NCBI GenBank assembly: GCA_027704905.1
Contig: CM051001.1
Coordinates: forward strand, 29,506,670-29,570,669
Direction: 5' to 3'
Origin: Muraenolepis orangiensis
Lineage: Eukaryota > Chordata > Actinopteri > Gadiformes > Muraenolepididae
Length of the DNA stretch: 64,000 nucleotides
Shown one piece after another: positions 57,195 through 64,000 of this stretch. Each line of letters starts with the position of its first letter. The stretch's first letter is position 1. The position numbers and the translations under genes were made by a program. Under the pieces are notes generated by a model. The model was not told the DNA's origin, searched no databases, and saw nothing but the letters and a program-made list of their open reading frames with translations.

Positions 57195-57330
57195 AGATGG
57201 CTGGTTTCAGCAGCCTCATCTGGCCTGAGTCGGACTGATTACACTGTGGAGGAAGTGTCCTTGTCTTGGGGAGAAGCCCTCAAGCAGACATTGAATGACT
57301 GGTGGCAGAGTAGACTGCTACACATATATT
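57195..57330 (+). repeat. Unnamed interspersed repeat, intact copy
   Basis: GGCCTGAGTCGGACTGATTA and GTGTCCTTGTCTTGGG, AGCCCTCAAG, GGCTGGTGGCAG...CTGCTACA match the two sides of 61655-62280, where an L2 fragment lies between them. Confidence 0.7.
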
Positions 57331-58001
57331 AACTTAATTGCTTAACATACTGTATATCTTAAGTTATATCCAGTCTATGCAGTTAACACATCCTGCCCCG
57401 CAATCTCACAATCGCTCCACAGTGTAACATCATCTGCAAACAACCTATTTATTGTGAATACAATAACAACGAGTGTTGGGACTTGACATTCCTGTCCAGA
57501 ATGGAGAAGTGAGGTCAGCCATTCAACTGGCTGGAAGTCTAATGTTAGGTACCCACTATCACGATTCGTGGCACGATTGAAAGCGAGTCGATACGTTCTG
57601 ATACAATTTGTTGCGCTCGGATGCGATCTGGTCACGATTTGTCAATTTCAGGTGTCACGATCTGTCACGGTCTGATCTCCCATACAGATACGATCACATA
57701 CGTTCCGATAGGATTGTTTCGATCGAGTCCACGATTGGGTCTCGATCTGACACGATCATCATGATCGGGTTCCCCGAATTGGGACGGTCTGGTACGTGCA
57801 GATACGTTCCGATACGTTCATCACAAACCGATGCGCTCCGTTACGATAGGATACGATTGTGGTCGTGATGTCTTTCACGATCATGATTGAGGGTGATCAC
57901 GACTGGACCCCGACGGGTATATATACAGCCCAACTGACCATGGACTTCATTGTTTCTTGAACTTTTACAGAGTGAACCCCAAAAGGCTTGCTGTACAGGA
58001 C

Positions 58002-58199
58002 CTAATTTCTCATGGGGAAATCAATGATTTCCTCCTTTTGCTGTTCAGAGAAGGCAGTGAATGTTTTTCTCTTTGCTTTCTCGGAGGGGTAGCTGTCATC
58101 TGTCTCCTCTGGTGCCGGCTCTGGCTGGACTGGTTCAGGCTCCGGGGGTGGGACAGCCTTGCCCTTTCCCTTCTTGCCTCTGGTACCTTTGGGTGGCAT
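58002..58199 (-). pseudogene. Short MADF-like protein fragment, copy in unit 1
   Basis: 65 codons: a basic N-terminus (GKKGKGK), an acidic-proline stretch (PPPEPEPVQPEPAPEE), then FTAFSEQQKEEIIDFPMRN, the start of a MADF-like helix, ending in a stop. The leucine seen in the other copy (EFLMRN) is proline here. It is a near duplicate of 59490-59729. Probably a 5' fragment of a transposon DNA-binding protein, no longer functional. Confidence 0.6.
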
Positions 58200-58235
58200 C
58201 TCTCAAAGGCTCTAAAAAGTACTAGCAAAGTGCGA

Positions 58236-58330
58236 TCCATCGCGCTTTGTTAGGATGCAATTCTATCTGATACGATGATCCCGATTGACAAATTTTGAAC
58301 TGTTCAAAAAGTTTCTACGATTAACACAAT
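58236..58330. repeat. Inner inverted repeat, left arm
   Basis: TTAGGATGCAATTCTATCTG, ATACGATGATCCCGATTGAC and GTTCAAAAAGTTTCTACGAT pair with the reverse complement of 58444-58545, so the two units share this segment head to head around the end at 58434. Confidence 0.8.
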
Positions 58331-58443
58331 TGCCACGACTGACCTCAAGATCTGATAAGATCTGATAGGATCACCACAATTAGTCCACGATTAAGACGAT
58401 TTAAATTGTGCCGCGAATCGTGATAGTGGGAACCTAGCATTAA

Positions 58444-58802
58444 TTGTAGAAACTTTTTGAACGGTTAAAAATGTTTCTACGATCAACACGATCAATTGTC
58501 AATCGGGATCATCGTATCAGATCGTATTGCATCCTAACAAAGCGTGACAGATCGCATCTAATCGTGCTTCCAAATCGTGGTATCAATCTTAGACAAGCTC
58601 TGTTGAGATGTGTTGCGATCTCCCATGATCTGTCACAATCTGTTACGCTCTGTCGGATCTCATTGCTCAAGACCTGACACAAGTGACTCACGAGCAGATA
58701 GGAGTTGATACGAGAAGATGCGAGTAAATGCGAGTAGCTACGAATAGTTACGTTTTTACACAAACACTCACGATCTGTTACGAGTTCTCGTAACAGATCG
58801 TG
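58444..58802. mobile_element. CGAT-rich DNA element, unit 2, left part
   Basis: Begins with the right arm of the inner inverted repeat (GTAGAAACTTTTTGAACGGT, CGGGATCATCGTATCAGATC) and continues with GATACGAG/GATGCGAG-type repeats up to a perfect palindrome at 58769-58802. It belongs with 59406-60188, from which it is separated by gypsy sequence. Confidence 0.6.
58769..58802. other. Perfect 34-bp palindrome
   Basis: CACGATCTGTTACGAG, two T, then CTCGTAACAGATCGTG: a 16-bp perfect stem with a 2-nt spacer. It lies exactly at the edge of the gypsy-derived sequence. Confidence 0.95.
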
Positions 58803-59043
58803 GAGGACCCCCCACCTGCTCCCGAGGAGGACCCCATCTGATCCCGAGGACCCCCACCTGCTTCCGAGGACCCCCACCTGCTCCCGAGGACCCCCACCCG
58901 CTCCCGAGGACCCCCACCTGCTCCCGAGGACCCGTTCCTGTCTCGCGGGCCCCTCTCTGCCGAAGACCGACATCGGGGGCGATATACTGAGAACCCGGGG
59001 CTCTTGGGCGGTCGTCCGGTGCCTCCCCTCAGGGGGGGGATAA
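58803..59043 (+). pseudogene. 3' end of a gypsy pol region with 20-bp minisatellite
   Basis: Six to seven copies of AGGACCCCCACCTGCTCCCG (58804-58935) are followed by a G-rich region ending in CTCAGGGGGGGGATAA, the polypurine-tract position directly before the LTR. In fish gypsy elements the coding end directly before the tract is often proline-rich, which matches the reading of this repeat (PRTPTCSRG-like). No catalytic domain is left. Confidence 0.6.
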
Positions 59044-59405
59044 TGTTGTGCCCCCGCGCTCTAATTGATCCCAGGTGTTTCCCATCATAATCAGGCCGGC
59101 TGAGGCCAATGAACACCTGGGATCTTCCCTACTTAAGGCTGTTGAAGACCGACGTCGGTTCTAGACCATTGCGCACCTTACTGAGAACCTTATGGCTCCA
59201 ACCCCCCCCCCCACCCTCTCTACGTTCTGCCCTCTGGACCATCTCCCAGCGTCGACCACCCCACGTAACCTATCCTACCCTACCTTGATGTGTTTTTGAT
59301 TGTGTTGATTTTTCAGTAAAGATTTTCCGTTGTTTTGGTTGTCCTGTGTCTCTTCTTCTGGGTTCTCTGGCACATTTGGCTCGCCGGTCTCGTTGGGTCC
59401 TAACA
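59044..59405 (+). mobile_element. gypsy-type LTR
   Basis: Starts TGTTGTGCCCCCGCGC, contains GGTGTTTCCCATCATAATCA and the TATA-like CCTACTTAAGGC (59130), a polyadenylation-like CAGTAAAG (59312), and ends CTCGTTGGGTCCTAACA. TG...CA ends, about 362 bp. Preceded by a polypurine tract, so it is a 3' LTR. Confidence 0.8.
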
Positions 59406-60188
59406 CAAGATGCGTCTCAGCGATCTACTCTTGAAGAGAGCACATCTTAGTAACCTGCCTTTGCTAGTACTTTTTAGAGCCTTTGAGAGATGCCACCCAA
59501 TGGTACCAGAGGCAAGAAGGGAAAGGGCAAGGCTGTCCCACCCCCGGAGCCTGAACCAGTCCAGCCAGAGCCGGCACCAGAGGAGACAGATGACAGCTAC
59601 CCCTCCGAGAAAGCAAAGAGAAAAAAAACAGTCACTGCCTTCTCTGAACAGCAAAAGGAGGAAATCATTGAGTTCCTCATGAGAAATGAAGTCCTGTACA
59701 GCAAACGCCTTTTGGGGTTCACTCTGTAAAAGTTCAAGAAACAATGAAGTCCATGGTCAGTTGGGCTGTATATATACCCGTCGGGGTCCAGTCGTGATCA
59801 CCCTCGATCATGATCGTGAAAGACATCGCGACCACAATCGTATCCTATCGTAACGGAGCGCATCGGTTTGAGATGAACGTATCGGAACGTATCTGCACGT
59901 ACCAGATCGTCCCAATTCGGGGAACCCGATCATGATGATCGTGTCAGATCGAGACCCAATCGTGGACTAGATCGAAACAATCCTATCGGAACGTATGTGA
60001 TTGAATCTGAACGGGAGATCAGACCGTGAACAAATCGTGACCAGATCGCATCCGAGCGCAACAAATTGTATCAGAACGTATCGACTCGCATCACCTCGTA
60101 TCCAAACCTGAAATTTCTGAGAAATTCCACTATCAGCTACGAATGGCCAATCGTGGCGTTCGTAACTGATCGCACGACAGTGGGAACC
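59406..60188 (+). mobile_element. CGAT-rich DNA element, unit 2, right part
   Basis: Reverse-complement counterpart of 57548-58255: ORF (59490-59729), then TATATATACCCGTCGGGG, CGTATCCTATCGTAACGG and similar CGAT-rich blocks, ending CAGTGGGAACC (60188) followed by TA. The minus strand from the end reads GGTTCCCACTGTCGTGCG, matching the ends of unit 1. An extra segment near the end (60075-60145) is absent from unit 1. Confidence 0.7.
59490..59729 (+). CDS. Small MADF-like protein encoded by the CGAT-rich element
   Basis: A 79-codon open frame starting MPPNGTRGKKGKGKAVPPPE, with a proline/glutamate stretch to about residue 34, a basic KAKRKK (~41-46), and residues 50-75 AFSEQQKEEIIEFLMRNEVL then YSKRLLG, which resemble helix 1 and the LYxK motif of a MADF (Myb/SANT-like) DNA-binding domain. 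A full MADF domain is about 80 residues, so the domain is truncated after its first third. MADF/Myb-like proteins accompany the transposase in PIF/Harbinger elements, but no transposase is here. A near copy is at 58002-58199 on the other strand. Likely a relic; expression is unknown. Confidence 0.5.
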   Translation: MPPNGTRGKKGKGKAVPPPEPEPVQPEPAPEETDDSYPSEKAKRKKTVTAFSEQQKEEIIEFLMRNEVLYSKRLLGFTL

Positions 60189-60302
60189 TACCATAACAAA
60201 GAAACCAAAACTCTGTGGAAACCACACAGAAACAGATCCAGAATAACGGAAGGATCAGAGGGAGGGAACGGAAACCATAAGAATAGTAAGTAGATATATC
60301 TC

Positions 60303-60305
60303 ACA

Positions 60306-60358
<53 letters not shown>
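60303..60358. repeat. (CA)n microsatellite
   Basis: About 28 CA units directly beyond the CGAT-rich element. Confidence 0.95.
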
Positions 60359-60360
<2 letters not shown>

Positions 60361-60651
60361 GCATGCAGACAGAGTGATAGTGAGAGAGTGTGCATGGAGA
60401 GAGGTGAGAGGAGAGTTTAAGAGCTGAGGTCAGAAACAGATGAACACTGAGTGTGAAGGCAGAGAGGAGGAAGCGGTGAACCGGACAGAGGAGAAGGGCA
60501 TAATAATAGTTAGAGTTAAACACATAATATGTGGAACACTGTCAAACACTGACAGTGACTGTTCTGTGTTACCACCATACTGTACTGTTTGACACTCACT
60601 TGACTGTGTAGCTACTGTGTAGCTGGTATCAGTACTACATACGTAGTTAGG

Positions 60652-60870
60652 GGGGCAGTAGCTCAGTGGATAAGGACTTGGCTTGGGCGCCGCAAGGTCG
60701 CCGGTTCACGACCCGGAAACACCAGGTTACTGCCTAAGTGCCCTTGAGCAAGGCACCCCCTACACTGCTCCCCGGGCGCTGTACTAATGGCTGCCCACTG
60801 CTCCTAACACTAGGATGGGTCAAATGCAGACAACTCATTTCCCTCGGGATAAAATAAGTAGTTCAAATAA
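60652..60870 (+). mobile_element. tRNA-derived SINE, full length
   Basis: Head GGGGGGCAGTAGCTCAGTGG with A-box TAGCTCAGTGGATAAGG and a B-box-like GGTTCACGACCC, body CCCTTGAGCAAGGCACCCCC, GCTGCCCACTGCTCCTAACA and GGGTCAAATGCAGACAAC, then an AT-rich tail of AAATAA/AAATAG units. The B-box carries two changes from the functional consensus. Confidence 0.88.
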
Positions 60871-60957
60871 AATAGTTAAAAATAGAGTAGTTACATGGTA
60901 TATCACAACCGCATCTTTTGTATGGGAATACATTTCTAATTTGTGTATGTAGGGCAA

Positions 60958-60971
60958 TATATATATATGTG

Positions 60972-61013
<42 letters not shown>

Positions 61014-61092
61014 TATATATACAATTTAAGTTTTTAAGAGTGTCATGAGGACCGCTTGACAATTCCGTTTTACTTGTACAATGGCAATAAAG
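60958..61092 (+). mobile_element. (TA)n tract and LINE 3' tail
   Basis: TA tract 60958-61022 is followed by GAGGACCGCTTGACAATTCC, TACTTGTACAATGGCAATAA and AGGGATTCAGATTC, the 3' end of a LINE with its polyadenylation-like AATAAA. Confidence 0.6.
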
Positions 61093-61654
61093 GGATTCAG
61101 ATTCTAACATTATCTTATTATTATAAGAGCAGAGCAACAGCCCGCTGTGAAGGCTTCTTTTGGGTTCCGTGAAGGGAAGCCTATCTGCTCCAACTCCTGC
61201 TGAAACCAACAGAGGGAAGCACGTCGACAGATCGCTAATAATATATTCTAACAGGGTACGCGGCAAAGCTGCCTCTGTGAAAGACACGGTTCACCATATA
61301 TTAATGATGAAGAATCCCTTGTGAACATATTTTTTCTCTGAGATATATTTCAGTTTGGCAGATGCTCCAATAGCTGCTAACTAGCTTCCATCTGTTACAC
61401 GTGACACATGGCGTGTGAATTGTCAATCAGCTTGTCTGTCACTAAAGTGAAACTATTCCGTGTCTCCCCATCTCTGTTCCAGTTACAGCTCCACCAAACC
61501 CATGAGTATCAGTCTGCCCTAAACCTGTTGATAACTCACTAGCTTAGCTGAAACAGTATGGTTGCCAAATCCTGTTTCTATAAATCTCCCCTGTAGTCAT
61601 AAGTGCATGGCTGAGATACACAAGCATGGTTATTGTAGAGATTGTGTGTGGTTG
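61093..61654. other. Stretch without recognised gene
   Basis: Nothing supported. Confidence 0.4.
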
Positions 61655-62280
61655 GTGGCTGGTTCAAGCAGCCTGGCCTGAGTCAGACTCATTACTCTAT
61701 GGCTGGTGAGGCTACACACCTGTCAAGTATAAAGCAGTGGTGGGAAAATCGTATGTGCAATACCTGATGACAGACAGCAGTTATAAAAATAAGATAAAAA
61801 TTGATTAAAAAAATAGAATAAAAATAGAATAGAATATAATAAAAATGCAATTTATAAAATGCAATATATCGGCATAGAAAAAGAGCAATATGTATATATA
61901 AATCAATGTAATAAAATATTCATTGTTATATGCTATACGCCCTTGTTCAGCAGCCTGATGGCCTGACGGAAGCTATCTCTGAGTCTATTTGTACGGCACT
62001 TGATACTGCGGTATCGCCTGCCTGACGGTAACAGTGAATACAGTTTGTGGCTGGGGTGGGCAATGTCAAACCTGTGGGTCATTGTTAATCAAGCCCACAG
62101 GTTAAACAGCCACCACCACACACACTGAAGAGCTCTAGCAAGTACCATCTGCTCTGTTAACCATGATTCAAAACTCTTCAATACACCGTATTGCTCATCA
62201 CCCTGTGTCCTTGTCTTTGGGAGGAGCCCTCAAGTAGCTTTTTAAATGGCTGGTGGCAGCGCGGTCTGCTACAGTTATTT
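61655..62280 (+). repeat. Unnamed interspersed repeat interrupted by L2
   Basis: GTGGCTGGTTCAAGCAGCCT, GGCCTGAGTCAGACTCATTA on the left and GTGTCCTTGTCTTTGGGAGG, AGCCCTCAAG, GGCTGGTGGCAG on the right (62205-62275) together match 57195-57330. The L2 fragment at 61752-62070 lies between them. Confidence 0.65.
61752..62070 (-). pseudogene. L2-type LINE, 3' end copy
   Basis: Reverse complement of about 52030-52380 of the intact LINE: on the minus strand it codes the basic end of the ORF (SGRRYRSIKCRTNRLRDSF-like, ~62035-61975), stops as in the intact element, and continues with GGGTATTGCACATAC. 5'-truncated. Confidence 0.9.
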
Positions 62281-62904
<624 letters not shown>

Positions 62905-63034
62905 GAGAAATAGAGAAATGCTAGGAAGCAGAATGGAGACTGAAAGGATAAAGTAAAGGGAAGATTTTGAAACATCAGCCATGTTGATTATCTAACAAAA
63001 TGGAGTACATAGATGAGGTAGTCCGGATGGACAC

Positions 63035-63255
63035 TAGTGGAAATCCTCAGCTGCTTCCATTTCCTAGGACTACTGATCTCCGGCGACCTGGCATGGAACC
63101 GCAACACGGAGGTCATACTGAATAAGGCACAGCAGCGCCTCTATGCCCTGCGGTGCCTCAGGAGAAGCGGCTTAGGCAAATTCACTTTTTGGTGAAGTTT
63201 TACTGTGGCACTGTAGAGAGCGCCATGACGAGTGGCGTCACTGTGTGTGTGTGTA
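63035..63255 (+). pseudogene. LINE fragment
   Basis: Codes FLGLLISGDLAWNRNTEVIL, KAQQRLYALRCLRRSGLGKF (63065-63185) and, after a frame change, ESAMTSGVTV, the C-terminal region of an L2-type ORF2; same subfamily as 32335-32510. Confidence 0.85.
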
Positions 63256-63867
63256 AACAGCTTATCCTAGGTGTTCATTCTTAAGCCGTCTGAGGTTAGG
63301 TGAGGAGGTCCGACACACATTTCCAGAAAGCATACATCCAAGTTTGTGGACAACAGTGAATTACCATGCATGGACTTCACAAAGAACCACGTGCTACATA
63401 TGTTTCTATTGTTTACTTTCATGATGCAGGCGCGTTAGAGAAAGCTCTTGGAAATGAACAGATCCATCAACGCTCTCTCTTGGATGACTTGGTATTTTCC
63501 ATGTGTACTTCAGTCACCTTGTTAGGGGAACACCGCCCATCTGTTATGAATGAAGAAATAATTGTGTAGGTTGTGAGGTTGTGTAGAAAGGCAGAACATT
63601 TAGAACGAGGTTCACATTTTTCAGTGTGCCTGATCGCTGATATGGTGGTCTGAGAGACCTTGGAAACATCCCCCCTAGCACCCTTTACTTCTTCTTAATC
63701 ATTTGGGAGTCATTTTAAAAAGGGGGCCAGTGTCTGCTGATCAAGGTCAGTCGTGGAACCCTATTCATTCTGTGGGTTACAGAGAAAGTCTGTTTGAAAT
63801 TAATATAAAGTAAATGCTGACTTTATTCCCTTTCACAGGCATTGTGTGGCACTGGCTTGCCACCGCT
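63256..63867. other. Stretch without recognised gene
   Basis: The frame at 63366-63569 was not recognised; 63470-63660 reads like a diverged element (CACCGCCCATCTGTTATGAA) but no family is assigned. Confidence 0.35.
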
Positions 63868-63920
63868 AAGGCAACATATCTATATATATATATATGATAT
63901 ATATATCTCTATATAATATT
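63868..63920. repeat. (TA)n tract
   Basis: Interrupted TA repeat near the right edge. Confidence 0.9.
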
Positions 63921-64000
63921 TGGAAATCCTTCGCATATTATCAAATTTCGTACCTGAACCTGTTTATGATGAACTGCACAACCAGATACAGGAGATATCA

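Larger units (their letters stand above)
57548..58434 (-). mobile_element. CGAT-rich DNA element, unit 1
   Basis: An 887-bp unit with inverted ends of about 30 bp: GGTACCCACTATCACGATTC at 57548 and, on the minus strand, GGTTCCCACTATCACGATTC ending at 58434. Both ends are bordered by TA. Most of the interior is packed with variants of TACGAT, CGATC, GATACG and TCACGAT, unlike any neighbouring DNA. A short minus-strand MADF-like ORF lies at 58002-58199. Inverted ends with a TA- or TNA-type target site and a MADF/Myb-like protein suggest the PIF/Harbinger or ISL2EU group, but no transposase is present. Confidence 0.7.

Overview
This window is vertebrate nuclear DNA, most likely from a teleost fish. 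It is a transposon- and microsatellite-rich stretch with no complete host gene. The teleost call rests on what can be read: L2-type LINEs, tRNA-derived SINEs with the typical fish tail (cgctttggataaaagcg), fish-type Ty3/gypsy LTRs, and a very high load of (CA)n, (TC)n and (AT)n tracts. That load, plus a Gmr1-like LTR element, is reminiscent of cod-like (gadiform) genomes; this species-level hint is inference only.

Layout. 0-5 kb: a pogo/Tigger DNA transposon with perfect terminal inverted repeats, a palindromic MITE, a solo gypsy LTR and a candidate minus-strand exon (4034-4111). 5-21.7 kb: microsatellites and minisatellites, an L2 fragment with internal deletion (10.6-11.5 kb), a tRNA-Pro pseudogene (6.7 kb), several SINEs, a 19-bp minisatellite (18.2-18.7 kb), a purine-rich minisatellite (19.9-20.5 kb) and a local duplication containing long TC arrays (20.5-21.6 kb). 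21.7-34 kb: a decayed LINE with an esterase-type (SGNH) ORF1 and endonuclease start, an LTR split by a young L2 insertion (25.6-26.9 kb), a 31-bp minisatellite with a CACGTG site in each copy, and several LINE pieces on both strands. 34-45 kb: simple repeats, an inverted pair of an unnamed interspersed repeat, and a degenerate LTR retrotransposon on the minus strand (39.9-43.4 kb) whose domains run gag (SCAN-like) - protease - integrase - reverse transcriptase, the Gmr1-type order. 45-49 kb: a second candidate exon (45271-45347) and a 32-bp G-rich minisatellite. 49.2-52.4 kb: an L2-type LINE with an uninterrupted 996-codon endonuclease/reverse transcriptase ORF, the only intact large ORF here. 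53-57 kb: a gypsy integrase remnant, a MITE broken by a SINE, and LINE tails. 57.5-60.2 kb: an unusual inverted pair of CGAT-rich DNA elements carrying a short MADF-like ORF, interrupted by the 3' end and LTR of a gypsy element. 60-64 kb: SINE, L2 3' end, long GA tract, LINE fragment.

The elements do not form a pathway. They record nested insertions: LTR into MITE, L2 into LTR, SINE into MITE, gypsy into the CGAT-rich element. The intact L2 is the plausible source type for the near-identical 3' fragments at 26 kb and 61.9 kb. The two exon candidates, both on the minus strand with consensus splice sites, are the only sign that the window may lie inside introns of a host gene. All alignments were done by eye, so identities and borders are approximate.
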